Assembly (NCBI GenBank): GCA_029721515.1
Contig: CM056561.1
Location: 15,905,135-15,969,134, forward strand
Reading direction: 5' to 3'
DNA: 64,000 nt
From: Synanceia verrucosa
Taxonomy: Eukaryota; Chordata; Actinopteri; Perciformes; Synanceiidae
Position 1 is the first letter of the stretch; each line of letters starts with the position of its first letter. A model generated the notes under the pieces. The model was not told where the DNA came from. It made no database searches and worked only from the letters and a program-made list of their open reading frames with translations. A program made the translations under genes and the position numbers. Below, piece by piece: positions 12,730 to 26,029 of the stretch.

Positions 12730-14800
12730 GGTCCATCTGTAAATCTGATAATGACGAAGAGCTAATTATGCACACATGCACATCTGCTCTGCAGCAATTG
12801 CTGTGCTCTTTATTAAAAAAATCATGAAGGGATTGTGTTAATGTCTATTTTGGATGTTAAAAAGGAAGATTATCAGATTTTAAAAATACAGTTGTTCATC
12901 ACACCACTTAATTCCTTTAATTATGTTTCAGTTATTTAGACATGGACAATAAGGTAATATTATCACCTATATGACAAATGTATTAGCAAAAGAAGTGCCT
13001 TTTTACACATCCAGCAGGCACAGAGCATTAATTAATTGCCCAAGCTGCTAAATGCTGTACATGTATATTCAACAGTTAGCTGATACTGGTGTTTGTATGC
13101 TATTTCTGTGAATTATCATACATTGACTTTATCTCATTCTAGTATTTTGCTGACTACAGCAAAGGAGGAGGCTGTGGAGTGCAGTGAAACTGGACCAAAA
13201 CAGGTAAGTTGTGGGATGTGAAATCAAAACAAGGAGCTGAAAGAGGCAAAAGGGAACCGCAGACAGGTGTTGACTATCTGTCTTTCTTACTTTAAGGAAG
13301 TAACTGAGGTTTTTGTTTTTTTGTTGTCACTGAAGCAAAGAATCAGCTGTAGCCTTACAGCAATTGGTCTAATTTTGGTGTCTACTAATTTAAACATTAT
13401 AAAGTATCTTTTGTAATTAAGTTTGAATGTAAGCAAATAATAATACCTATAGCTGTGAGCTTGCTATCTATCTGCAGGCTAACTGACTTGTTATCCTACA
13501 TACTTTTCTTGCTAAATTAAGAGCTTTCTGCATGATGCAAAAATCAGAAAACATTACAGCAAGAAAAAAAAGCTATCTTGTGACATAGGAGTGAAAAAAT
13601 ACCTCAATACAGACATTTTTATCTGCACTGTTGACATAGTATGAAGTCCTCATGCTTAGCTGATCTGATGGAGACACTTGTTTTTATTGTTGCTGTTTAA
13701 CCTTCAGCACTATCTTTTGCATTATCCCTACATTCCATGTTCTCTTTGTTGTGCTTTCTATATTCTACCATCCTACTGCTGAAGTTATCCCTTATCCTCA
13801 TGGCAATCATTTAACCTTAACCTTAACTTGAGATCACATTGATTTTCCTGCAGGTGTTATTACCGTTAAAACATCTACGTGAGGACACTAAGTCAATGTC
13901 AGTGACATTTTGGGTGTGGGAGGATGTTGTCTGCTTCCCTTCCTGGGCATTGCTTTTTTGTGACATTATCCAAATCCAGGAGTTTGTTTACCTACAGAAA
14001 AAAACACATGGGTTTGAAAATGACTGAGTCATGGCTCTGCCCTACTGATGAAGTGAGCAGATTGGAAATGGGAAGGTTAATGAGATTTTTACAAAGTGTC
14101 CGTCTAGCGATTTGAACTCAGATTAAATTGACACACTCTGATTAAAATTAATTGACCTGTGAAATGAGTGTGTCCCTCAACAGTTAAGGATTGACAGGTA
14201 TTGCATAGGGGTCGAGAGGGATGAAGATAACAACTGAAAAAATGGAGAATTAACTTAGTTTGGATGTAAGTAAAGGAGAGATATGGTAAGAGACAGCTCA
14301 TACTCCTTACTAATAATTAAAAGGGTAATCTGGCATACGTGACTGTATATGCTTTGAGCTACATATCATCATCAGTATGATAAATCACTCATAATGCTAA
14401 CAGGCTTATTCTAAGATGGCTGAGTGTTTCACATGTTCCCCAACAATACAACCTGATGAAAATACAAGAGGAAAAGTCAGGCATCACTAGTCTGTGGGAT
14501 ACCTCAGGGCACCATGAATGTCTGTGCCCAATTTTATGCTACGCCGTCAAATAGAAATATTTCTCAGTATAAGGGACATGCTTTTGGCACCGAATTTCAT
14601 GGCTTTCTATCCAATAGTTGTTAAGACATTTCACCAAAAGCCAACAATGTCAAGCTTGTGCAGGAAAATGTTGATAACATAATTTGTACAGCACTCGTCA
14701 AGTAAGTTAAAAGAAAATCAAATAATTAACAGATAAAATAATTTAGAAAAAGCCAATCTGTGTGATTGTAAGTGAGTTCTTTTCCTAAGTTCTTCAGGTA
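12727..14800. other. Gene-free sequence with one weak candidate plus-strand exon
   Basis: No protein family is recognised. At 13143-13203 a 61-nt segment lies between a pyrimidine-rich acceptor (ctcattctag) and a consensus donor (cag|gtaagt), and one frame is open. It could be a non-coding or alternative first exon, or chance. Nothing else stands out. Confidence 0.4.
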
Positions 14801-14804
14801 AACT

Positions 14805-14935
14805 ATTTCCAAAGGTTGGTAGGAGCCCTCGCAGCAAAGCTCAATGTCATACCATGCTTAAAAGTAGAGATTAAAATTTTTAAATCACTTCGAAAACGTA
14901 CAGGCAGCCACAGTGAAAGGTGATTATGCTTTGTG
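14805..14935 (-). mobile_element. Degenerate LINE reverse-transcriptase C-terminal fragment
   Basis: The minus strand encodes LSLWLPVRFRSDLKILI, a decayed version of the LHWLPVRYxIDFKxLL motif found at the C-terminus of teleost L2/Rex1-like LINE ORF2. The same motif is better preserved at 52227-52508. Only about 40 codons are recognisable, and a SINE is inserted close by. Confidence 0.65.
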
Positions 14936-15023
14936 GTGACTTCTTCATCTTCTGGAGAACATAAATGTTTGTTTAAAATCTCTTGCTTGTTGGTAAAATA
15001 AAGTATATATAGACACTTAATGG

Positions 15024-15372
15024 GGGCGGCACGGTGGTGTAGTGCTTGGCACTGTCGCCTCACAGCAAGAAGGTACCGGGTTCGAATCCCGGGCCCGGGG
15101 CCTTTCTGTGTGGAGTTTGCGTGGGTTCTCTGCGGGTACTCCGGCTTCCTCCCACCATCCAAAAACATGTATGGGGATTAGGTTAATTGGCTAATTTAAA
15201 TTGACCGTAGGTATGAATGTGAGTGTGAATGGTTGTCTGTCTCTATGTGCCCTGCGATGAGGTGTCAACTTGTCCAGGGTGTACCCTGCCTTCCGCCCTA
15301 AGACAGCTGGGATAGGCTCCAGCTCCCCCCACGACCCTATGAGGATAAGCAGTAGATAATGGATGGATAGAC
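15024..15372 (+). repeat. V-SINE (DANA/mermaid-like), near full length
   Basis: The 5' head is tRNA-derived: ggcggcacggtggtgtagtg, an A-box region and a B box (ggttcgaatcc) at about 15079-15089. It is followed by the central domain (cctttctgtgtggagtttgc, ccggcttcctcccaccatcc) and a 3' region with gggataggctccagctcc. It ends in an ATGG tetranucleotide tail (atggatgga). This is the best-preserved of three copies. The internal B box means an RNA polymerase III promoter may persist. Confidence 0.9.
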
Positions 15373-15737
15373 ACTTAATGGTGTGTGTGTGTGGACTTTT
15401 GAACTAGTTGCCATTGTGTTCTGAGGCCCGTCGTAGTGCTACGAGGACAAAGTCAATGTGTCTTATCTTATTGCCTCCAGGTTCAGGTTCAGGTGACTTT
15501 ATTTGTACCTGTAGGAAGATTTGTTTTGCAGCATAAAACAGTGGATGGCATCTGCATTGACAACAAACTAGACAACAGAGCATCAAAAAAGAAACACAAA
15601 CCACAACAAGACAGTATTCATATGCTGCCTGGATCGGAACCAGACCAAGGCCCAAAAAAAGAGAGAAAGCCTCATGAGCAATTTAAAGACCATAAAGCAT
15701 CAAAGTAGAGGACAATAAGACAACAGGGTAAAACTTT
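15373..15737. other. Unclassified sequence between SINE and helicase-related repeat
   Basis: The region contains caggttcaggttcaggtgac and an A-rich downstream part. It may be a further retroelement 3' end, but I cannot assign a family. Confidence 0.3.
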
Positions 15738-16255
15738 GCCTGGCCGTAGCCCTCCGTAATCTTCTGCTCAATTATCATTTCCTTGCAAATTACGTCTGGG
15801 TTTGATCCCCTTGGACTCGATTTCTCAGGATGTATTCAATCCGAGCCAATCAGCGAATGGTGGGTGAGACGGGTGTTAATGATGACGTTGATGAAAGTGA
15901 AGGAAGCCATTCAATCCATTTTGGCTAGGCTCCCAGATATTCAGCAATTGAAGGAGCAAGAGGAATGTTTAACCAGTTTTATTGCTGGCAAAGATGTCGT
16001 GGCTTTATTCCCCAAGGGGTTCGAGAAAAGTCTTTTTTTCAGTTAACTCCATTAGTGGCGAAGGAGTTGGCTAGCCTTAATGCTAGGAGCGCATTACATA
16101 AGTAACGACCAAACGTTAACGACTGGGTAAAATCAGATCCAATCGTTTCAAACTTCAACAGAGTTCACGCCTCCCGTCTGAAATGAGTTCTCAATGGAGG
16201 AATGCCAGCACCTCTGTATGAGCTTACGAGGGTCTGGTAAGACCAAGCTAGGTAA
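15738..16255 (+). repeat. Dispersed repeat with a broken RecQ-like helicase segment, copy 1
   Basis: The repeat starts gcctggccgtagccctccgt, and the same terminus appears inverted at about 39595. Inside, the plus strand reads VKEAIQSILARLPDIQQLKE and then SFIAGKDVVALFPKGFEKSL. This resembles the motif 0/motif I region of RecQ-family SF2 helicases, but the Walker A consensus (PTGxGKS) is degenerate: PKGFEKS. Only this N-terminal part exists and no downstream helicase motifs follow. It is most simply a non-autonomous transposon that carries a helicase exon fragment. The 3' limit is approximate. Confidence 0.6.
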
Positions 16256-18489
16256 GACTACCATAAATAGATAAATAAATAAATACATAAATAAATAAAT
16301 ATGTGCAGTGAAGCTATGACTTATTTAAGAGAACAACTGCAGCTGCAACAAAGCTGTTCCTGTACCTTTGCTTCTGGTACATTTTCCTGTAAAATGTGCT
16401 TACAAAAAAATAATAAGAAAGAATACACATAAAATAATTTTCTAATTATCCTAATAAATCTTTGAAGAGACAGCTGACACATAGAAAGGGCCATTTAGTC
16501 ATTTTCAATTGTTGCTAAATCTGAAAATATCTTTCTTTTTTTCCCACCTTTCCAGAAACTGATAATGATGTAAATGCTTGGCTGGTAAAGTATTTTGGAG
16601 TCCATATATACATTATTCCCTCAGCATTCAGTACGTCAGAGGATGAAACTGGCCAGTCTCTCATTATTGTAACACTCCTATGATTTCATCCCTAAGGTAA
16701 AACCCATTTTCACATCCCAAATGGTCCAAGTAGAGTAATTTCACTTTCATTTCAAAGTGATGGTAACTCTAATTGAACAGCCATCAAGACAGTAATGAGA
16801 AAGTCACTTCAGGAATTAACTGAACAGAAACAAAGAGTTGGCTATTTATTCTGTGGAAGAGAAACTGTTTATAATACCGCTGATTAAATGTCTCATATTA
16901 AATGCTTAATTAGTGCATTCACTCAAAAATATTGTCTCTGTAAGGCCTCAAGGACAGATGGGAAGACTAAAGATGCTACAAACCTTGCTGGGAGAAGGGA
17001 TATTAAAGTCAATGTTCCTCGCATTTGGCAAGTCTATGCCTCACAAACATAACAAGGATGCTGATGGTAATAGTCCAATGAGTGGGCATTATAGCTACAA
17101 GGCCATAAGTGGGGTGTGGTGAATGGATGGCATTACAGAGAGAATGCAATGCTTGGAAAGACTTTATTGAGTGTTTCATAAAAGGATGCACTGCTTGACT
17201 GGCAAAGGGTCAGAAAGATTGATACAGCAGAGATGGGTCTAAAATCCCACGCATACGAGTTTTTCAAATTCAACATTTATTGCATTGAATATTACTATCA
17301 CAGTACTAATCATTGGATGCCTGAATCTTAAACTCAAGCAAATCACGACACCTCCCCAAAAAGACAAAACATCTAGACAGCCCCATTATGGCTGGCTGCA
17401 GTATAGGTCACGAATCCTGTCCCCTCCATGTTAGCAGATCAGTCAAATAACCTGCATATTTCCCAAAGATGGTTTATGTCATTTTGTATAGTTCTTTTCA
17501 TATTTATGTATATTCAGCTATTTCTCTCATAAATATTGTAGGGATCTCGACGCTTCAGCTCCAACCCACCCATCACTGCTGTGCAGTGACTGGCTCAAAA
17601 TGACATCAAAATGTCAAGATGGCAGCTTCCATATGAGGGATATTTAGGCTTCACTTTTATACAGTGGGAGGAAGTAGAGACGCATTGTTCTTCGATATAT
17701 AAAGTCTATGATCTCAATATATGGCAGGGGCAGAAGTACAGAAAGTCAAATACTATGTAGAGAGACTTGTCTCTCTTACCCCTTTAGCATTTATTTGAAA
17801 AAGAAGATAGTAGTTTAGCTTTGAGAATATGAGGTGGATGTGCAGTGGAAGTTGTGGTTTGTGCAGAAATAAATGCTGCAGCCCCTCAAGACAAACTCCA
17901 TACTTTGAAGAGGACTTGCACTGTATGTAGATATACTGTACATGACTCATTTTTGGTAAGAAAAACACAAATAATGAACACACAATTCTTATTTCCAGGT
18001 GATTATACACTATTATAATATGCATTATGTGCGTTTTTATATATTACCCGCATGCATATTCTTTTTGCCAACGTATCCCCAAATCTTACAGACTATACTT
18101 AAATTCTAGCCTGGCTATCGTGACTACAGAGCTCTGTGAGCGTTGTCTGGCCAAGCTGCCTTGTAAACTCAGTTCTCAGAGGATGGGAGGGACAGGGACA
18201 GGGAGATAGGTAGGTTTCCGGTCACAGAACTAGTGCATCATTGCGTTAAACATGCCTCAATCGAGTCATAGGCAATGGTAGATTTTCATTGGCCTCCATT
18301 CCTGGGGAGATTTGAAATTGAAGAGATAGGCAACTTGACCAGACTGACTTGGTCGCGAAATTTTGTGCAGCATCATAGGTAGTATAGATGAGCCCAGGCT
18401 ACTTAAATACATCACCAAACACCTATTTGTAATCCAAGTTTATCTGCGCTTTTTTACATCACAGTTTTAATCGTTTTAAATGTGGTTAA
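16256..18489. other. Gene-free intergenic sequence
   Basis: A short (ATAA)n run lies at 16268-16302. Otherwise I see no coding exon, RNA gene or clear mobile element. Confidence 0.55.
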
Positions 18490-18737
18490 CATTTCACGGC
18501 ATCCACGGTGGTGTAGTGGTTAGCACTGTCACCTCGCAGCAAGAAGGTACCAGGTTCAATTCCTGTCCTGGGGCCTTTCTGTGTGGAGTTTGCATGTTCT
18601 TCCCATGCGGGTGGCTTCCTCCCACCATCCAAAAACCTGCATGGGGATTAGGTCAATTGGCTAATTTAAATTGCCTGTAGGTATGAATGTCAGTGCCAGT
18701 GGTTGTCCGTGTGCCCTGCGATGAACTGGCAACTTGG
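18490..18737 (+). repeat. V-SINE (DANA/mermaid-like), 3'-truncated copy
   Basis: The tRNA-like head is present (ggtggtgtagtggttagcac, B-box-like ggttcaattcc), followed by the conserved core (cctttctgtgtggagtttgc, ggcttcctcccaccatcc). It stops after ctgcgatgaactggcaactt, lacking the 3' third and the tetranucleotide tail. Confidence 0.85.
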
Positions 18738-21700
18738 ATTGATGTTAATTGAAACAAAGCAAAACAAAAAATGCAACAAATCAAATTGCTTTAGTAAAAA
18801 AAATGGCTAAAAATGACTGTTACGTTATTAAACTAAGGACATAAATAAAAATACGTAAGTGAACGCTGAGTTTTACTTACACATGGGACACAAACAGCAT
18901 TCTCTTGGATGGAAGTCTTGCAGCCAAAGTATCCACATTTTCAAGGCAACTTATAGAACCCACGTCTTGAACCAAACTCCCTCTCCTCTACCAACTAAAG
19001 CACCTTCAATACTCCTTCAAGCACAACTACACCACAGGGTCAATAATCCAGGAACAGTTGGATTATATAGCCTACTTATTTTATTATCCAACATGGTGGA
19101 ATCATTACCCACCATGTAACTTGTTAATATGCAGATCACCTTCCCTCTCTTGCTCGGTGGTGACACTGCATAAAGTGAAACGTAGCATGAAAATACAATT
19201 ACCATGCAAATAAGTCATGTAAATGACACCACTGTAGGAACCTGCTGTCTTGATCAATGCTGTGCAGTCTGTGCTATTCAGGGGCATATAAAAAATGAAA
19301 ATAACTCTTTAAACTCTGTCCCAACCTACTCCACGCATACTTAAAGTAGGATAGATGTGTTTTTTTTATGAAATATAGAGCTAAATTGGTCCACCTGGTG
19401 GGTGGAATGACAGCATTTTCTTCCCTCTCTCTGTCATCGTTTCCTCTTCCTCCAGCTCTCTAGTCTTCCATTTCTCTCCCTATCACCTTCACTAATCAGC
19501 TCCTCCTCATCCCTGTCACCTTTCCTTCATGGGTCCCAGTTGTGCCATCTCCGTCCTTCCATCATTCCCTCTCTCTCTCTCTCCTATCTTTCTTCCCCTC
19601 TTCATTCCTTTCTGCTTTTCTCCCTACTTTTTTGTTGCACTTCCTTCCCTTTTCACTCTCTCTCTGCATTCCTGTCTCTGTCTCTCCCAGGCCTAACGGA
19701 TGGTGTGTTGAGGTGAAGCAGACAGACGGTGGGTGAGGGATTGCCCCTGCCAGCCTCTGACGTTGGGCCCCATTCAGGCTGGGGAAATGATCGATGTTAA
19801 ATCTAATTTTAAACAACCCCAGTTTAACTCCAGCAGACAGACGGGGAGTGGAGGCCAGCGTCTGGCAACACAGCTGGGGCAACCTGATAATACCTATGGT
19901 TCAAGTCTACCTGCAGGTGTGTTTGAGTACATGCACATGTTTGTGTGTGTCGCTTTCTTACTAGAAACAGCTTACTTGACATGGGAGCCATCTGTCCTGT
20001 ACTTAAAGGGGACTTGGAGGGCATTACTTTACAGAAAGAGACAATGATTTCTGTGTGCCAAATGTTAAATCCACCAGTATTATATCTGGTCCAAAGCTCA
20101 CAAACCAGTGTTCGAATTATGGGTAAGCTAAAGGGAGCTTGTCTCCCCCGAGAGGGCTTCAAGCTCCCCTGAAAGACTGCTGTGAGACTTTCAGGGGGAA
20201 CTCTAAAAATTATCTGTATTGTCTGTTTCCTGCTGTGGCCGTGGGGTGCTGAACTAGAATTGTGAAATTTACGTTGCCACCTGAACTCCTCATTAGTAAG
20301 CAGTGACTGGGACAGTCTCGCCACATTTAAGCTCCTTTCAACGGTTGTCGTGGCATTTTGACTCAGTCCCAGAGACCAAACCCTGAATGGCAGAGATTTT
20401 TTTAATCAAACAAATCGACATAATCTTAAATGGATGCACATATGTGAATTGACTTGGGAAATCCCACCGATCGGGGAATCCTGATGTGAACTGCAGGACT
20501 GTGTTTCTATACAGCTTGTACAGCAATCTGGCACACCTTTTATTGATCATGGCAGCGCAGTGGTAAGCTCGAGAGGTCTGTAAGCTGCTCAGCATCGATG
20601 GAGAAGCAGAGGGAGGAGAAAAACAGGCAGCAGCTATCATAAAGGGAGGTCAGACCTGCGACTGCTGGCAGTGTGAAAGCGGCCTGATACCGAACCAAGG
20701 CGGTTCGACCTGGGTTAGAATATCGCGAAAGTCGTGTAAAAAAGGGCTCCCCGAAAGCCACTGTGTAATGATGATTGCAGCAAGATAAAACCTCTTCAAG
20801 TTGGCACAGCTCCTTTCAATAGACAACGGGGCCACTGACGAGGCCAACGAGAGGTAAACATGAGAATTTAGTGGATTAACATCACAGGCCAGGGTGGGTT
20901 GCTGGCTGTTTCCTGTTGAATTAGGATCAGCAGGCCTGGCAGGACCTTGGGCATTACATGAAGGCAAAGGTCTACCTGGCTGAACAGAATGAAAGGTCCA
21001 TACAGCAGTTCCTACGATACTTTAACATTATGCCTCATTTTTTCGTGCTTTCTCTCCAACAATAGGAGTCAATTGCCACTCTTTACCTGCAAACTACTGT
21101 ATATTGTCAAACCTCCTTCACACGAAACAATTGGTTAGGTTTAGGCACCAAAACTACTTGATCAATGTTCAAAATTTCTCAGTAAAGGTGAGCTTGTGCT
21201 AGTGGGCTTTTTGACCCATGACAATTGTGATTTTTGACTACTGTTATGTCAAGCCAGGTCATGTTAAGTTAATTGTGTCTTTTGTCCCGTGTTTATTATT
21301 TATTGTCCTGTCATGTTTTATTTTGAAGGTAACTGTCTCTCCTCTCGTTTCAGCCATAGAACCTGAGGCTGCCCAAAAAACTCTTCCTTCTCTCCGAAGC
21401 ATATAACACATCTAGACTAATCTAAACTCTCATATGAACTGTGCAAGGGCAGAACAAAATATAATAAGGCCCTTCAGCACCACCAACGTCACATAAATAT
21501 CAGCACTTATCAGGTCACAAGCTGACATATCACTTGACACTTGCAGTTTGAAGGGATCTTCACATAAAATGATCAACACAAAGCTAGTGAATAATACATT
21601 TAATTAACGTAATTAAACCAGGGCTTCAGCAAGAACAAAAAGAAACCAAATAGTAAGACACATTCTGTTCATATAGCCCACATAAGGATATTTACAGAGC

Positions 21701-22396
21701 CCTTAAAAACTATACCTTCTGATGACTCGTCCCCATCATCATACACACAATATTACAAACTTTGCATGATTGTTCTCCTGTAACCTCAGATCACAATCAC
21801 TGTTATTGTTTTTACTGTTTAGATGGGGGAATTACCCCATAGTCTTGCATGTAGTCCAACCTAAAGCACATCCAACTGCTTCATCATAATGTTTGTCAGT
21901 CAGCACTGGGTCCAGCCTGTGCAAACAACTGCAGCCGTTGAGTGGTGCCTGTAAGGACCCCAGACGTCACCTGTCACTCTCTGTCCGTCTCCCGTGGGTG
22001 CAAAGTAGTCTCTACGTAGTGTTTGGCCTTTATCGGATCTGCTCACCAGCCGGGGCCGTAATCTTCAGTATGGCAGGATATATGAGGCCGTATTTCACTC
22101 CCAGACATCAGCGAAGTAGTGTCCTGACCTTAATGAAGGCCGATCTTTTCTTACTTATGGTGGGCAAGAAATCCGGGTAGAAGAAACGTTTGCCATTGTG
22201 GAGCAACAGCCCTGCTCTACTGAAGGCATCTGTGTGCCCAGTTTACTGTTCCATTCTTCGACCTAGTTTGAATATAACACCTCATTTCCTCATGATTCTG
22301 TGTGTCATATGTGACTTGCACTGATTAAGTGGTGGGTGATTTATTTGCCTGATATTGATTGATTTAGTTTCAGCAGAGCAGAAGTGATCAACTCCT
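18738..22396. other. Intergenic sequence with a CT-rich tract and possible old repeats
   Basis: A pyrimidine-rich tract lies at about 19418-19690. A hairpin (agctcccctgaaag pairing with ctttcagggggaact) lies at about 20159-20205. CpG-richer blocks at about 20640-20990 and 21880-22190 look like old transposon remnants but cannot be classified. No gene is recognised. Confidence 0.45.
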
Positions 22397-22830
22397 GTTA
22401 GCTCTTTGAGTGTCAAAGACCTGTTTGTACATCATTTAAACTCCAACGCTTGAGTGCCATAGACGTATATTAACGTCAAACTCTTTTTTCGGCAGCTGGC
22501 GCAAGAGGGCGCACTCACACAGCCTGTGAGTAATATTGTGGCTTCTGGGATTTGTAGTAGGAACATAAAGAGACAGTATACGCTACAGAGATCAAAGCAG
22601 GAAGTGGAGATGGTTGCAATTAGTGATAGTGATATTGGTGAAAGTGGCCTCTACTCCTCCTCTGATAAAACAAGAATGGAACTAAGTAAAACCAGACTTT
22701 TGAGCTCCTTGTGTTTTCAGAGACATAGTACAAAATATTCTGTGCATCATGAAGGATGACTCAAAATGGCCAAAAAGGCTGGCACAAGGCACTTTTGGTT
22801 TTATAAAAGGGCAGGCACTCAATGAGTTAA
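22397..22830. repeat. piggyBac-type MITE candidate, copy 1
   Basis: The left end is ttagctctttgagtgtcaaa and the right end ggcactcaatgagttaa, so the ends form an imperfect inverted repeat abutting TTAA-like sites. The interior shares long blocks (gatcaaagcaggaagtggag, gtgttttcagagacatag, ggctggcacaaggcactttt) with the copies at 35098 and 56487. No transposase is encoded. Assignment to piggyBac rests on the TTAA-like flank and is tentative. Confidence 0.65.
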
Positions 22831-25800
22831 GAGCGTCTTAAAGAGCGATCTTAAGAGCGATGCTAATAAGGACATTAAAAACGTACCTGGGAAATCTTAT
22901 CTTAACGATCCTTCTTACTGCATTCTTATCTCTCAAGAGCGATCTTAACTGTGAAATGCGGCTATTGTCAGTTGGCGCCAAACATTCAAATTCAAATTTC
23001 AACTTAAACACAGAAGTCAGAGTAACAAGCTTTTCCTTCAGCAATGCTGACGCGACATCTGGTGTTTGTCTGCATTTCTCCTTTAAGCTTTTGTCACTCA
23101 GCTCAGTGATGAATTATGGTTTGTTGAGCGAGTTGATTAAATCACTGACCAGAATGCCAGGTAGAATTACCACAGCCATCATTGCTCTATATGGCTAAAG
23201 TCGCATGGCAACCATTACGCTGCTGTCTGCCTGTCGGTCATATGAACTATGGCTCCCACTTCTCATTTTGCTTTTTCTTTTTTCCTTTCTCCACACACAT
23301 TGAGGGTCTAGAGAGTGAACAAGAGAACCCAAACAAATCTAATTAATCTGTGTGGATACAGCACCATTCAGCTGGATGTTTTCATAGTATAATCTACTGC
23401 AATTTTTATAGCTCAACTAAAGAAAGCAGTGACATGCAAGGTCTCTGTAATGGGGTTTGCATGTCTGAATTTGTCTTAAATGCATGACTGGTACAAACAA
23501 AACTTAAACTAAACTGACAGTGCCTGATTACCCTAAATAACATCACAGCCTGTTTAGTAGCTGACAGCTGCAACATACTCTAATGGATCAGTTTCAAATA
23601 CTTGTATCCTCAGTAGTAGCTTAAACACAAAAATATAGGAAAATTGAAGGTTGAAAAATACAGAAGTAACCTTTCATGTCTTTGCAGACCAAATGTGTAT
23701 TTATTACTTGCATATATGCGTAAATCCATCCTATGATTCCTATGAATCCTATGATAAAAATGTAAGAAACCTTTCATATATGCTGATGTGTTGAATTATT
23801 CTATTCGTTTAAAATCTGTAGTACAAGACAATATAGATATATAGCGCTAGTCCCCAACATCTAATATACTGTATGAATGACATGAGCAAGAAACTATTAT
23901 TTAGCTGCCTAGAGCATAATCACTACTGTCTAACTTTCATATAAACTTTGTTTTGCAAGTACCCCCGATTCCATTTATGCTGGGATACAAAGTTAATATT
24001 TATCACTCCATTTTTTGAATGATGTTTGTACATTTGAATGGTGGTTCTGAGTGGTCAAACAACCCCCTATACCTTTTGACAGATCTGCAAAAATGCAGAA
24101 AATCATAACTGATCATCGATTAATTGGGTCACTTGGGTCACAAATTGCAGCATGTCATCAAACAGAAGAGATACTGCAGGTAAAATAAAAGCAGCGTAAA
24201 TGACACGCCCTTGTGCAAACACAACCTCAAATGTTTTTCCTGATGTGTTGCACTCTTTGTGTTGAAAGCAGGAACTAAACCTGCTGTAAATGCTCTGTCA
24301 TGTCAGACACCTAATATAACGGTTAAACAGGCTCCCAGCAGCCCCAGCAGTTGATGGCCTGTAAATTGTTGATCAGCGGTTTGGCACAGACGGGGTAAAT
24401 TGATTCCAGGAGAATCCTTCGGGAGCAAGGCTGTCTCTACAAAGGCCAAATATACAGCCATGCATCAGAATGAGATGGTTGAGAGGAGAGTAAAGAGAGG
24501 CTGGGTGAAGGTGGAAGGAAGGAGAGAGAGCGAGAAGGGTGAAAATGTCAGTGGTTCTGTGTGTGTCAGAGAGGAGATATGCACAAGAGACACAGTGGAG
24601 GGCATGCAAGAAACTGAAAGAATAATAGTGAAGAATGAAAGCAGTTGTATGTGTGAGAGAGTCAGACGCTGAGCATACCTGAGAGAAAGTTAACAATTAA
24701 TTTATAAAGAAACAAAGTAAAGGCAAACATTGGGAAGAAATCCCCTCTCAGGTAAGGCAATTTCTTATTTAAAAAGAAAACTTTCTCTCTGAGAGTGAGA
24801 TGTGAAGATTCATATCAATCTCTTGTTTATGTATTAAGTGCAGAGCTGAAGTCAGGATATGGTTAGCCTAACTCAGCATGAATACTGGAAATGGAAACAC
24901 ATAGAATGGCTCTGTGAATCATGCAAAGACAACAATGTGTGGTTTGGGAGGATATAACATCGCAGTAGCTGTGGATGGCAATCCAAATGTTTTATTATTA
25001 TTATTTCTTTTCATGTTCGGCCGAGATCTTTAAGCTGAGATTGGCTAAACATGCCCCCAAATCATCCCTGTTTCTAATCGTCATGTCTGACTGGATTGAT
25101 GAATAACAACACAAATTGTAACCAATCTATTCTCTCAGATAAGAAGAGACACAGACATAGCTATATTATATAGCGCGGCATGAAATTATTTCATTTATCT
25201 AAATTCAATTTTAGAAAGTTTTAATCCATCGCTGGTATTGAATGCACACTTTCATTAATAGTTCGTCTTTAGGATTCAGAGAGAGAAATCCACTGCTGCT
25301 GCTGCTACTAAATAATAACAAGGCATAAAGGCTTTTCACTTTGCCAGGCCTTTGTAGCCAAAAGCCTCTGGTATTTCACACTGTTTCTTGGTCCCTCACT
25401 ACTGTCATGAACATGTTAGCTGGCGTGTTGCCGTGGTGTTGTGGAGCCTGAGGAGCCAAGACTGGCATTGGCCTTCAAAGCCAATTGAGGAAGATGTGGA
25501 AGTGACGGCTCCTCGGTTGACCTTTACTGCCTGGACTCAGAAGAATGTGGACGTGTGTGGAATCAGCCTCCTCAGTGGATGTTGATGATGATTATTTGAT
25601 ATGTGTTTTGGACAAGGTTTGTGTTTGTCTGAGGCTGGATATATCTGGCTTTTTTGCACTATTTGCAATCATAAATGATTAAGTCGTCAAGAAATCATTG
25701 AATGCTTGCAGCAAACTACAGGCAAACTGTGCAGCCTAGGATACTTTGTTGGTGGACAGCTGACCATTTGGTTACTGAAACTGATGTAGTACAACAAGTG

Positions 25801-26029
25801 ACATACTGTAGTATATTGAGCCACCATTACGGAAGGTTACATGTATAAGTACAAAAAGCAAAATAAAGTTGTCAAAGGGTGGGTAGTTAAAATAAACACA
25901 GGACCTTTACCCAGGAATCTTGTGTGAAACCAAAATGAAACCAAAAGTAACTTTTGGTGACTTTATGCTTGTTATGTAACATTAAATAACAAAGTCCACT
26001 GAGGGGGGTTATTTAATTATACTATGTTG
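22831..26029. other. Gene-free intergenic sequence
   Basis: A purine-rich tract lies at about 24478-24670. The segment from about 24340 to 24420 is of mixed composition and could be a conserved non-coding element, but that cannot be judged without alignment. No coding exon is recognised. Confidence 0.5.

Noticed and set aside
15060..15100. Functional tRNA gene (B box ggttcgaatcc)
   Set aside because: The cloverleaf is not complete and the segment is the head of a V-SINE with body and tail; the same applies to 51727-51737.
15783..16046. Small host gene encoding a helicase-like protein
   Set aside because: The segment is repeated at 39225-39597 with the same terminus, the P-loop is degenerate, and no further helicase exons follow.
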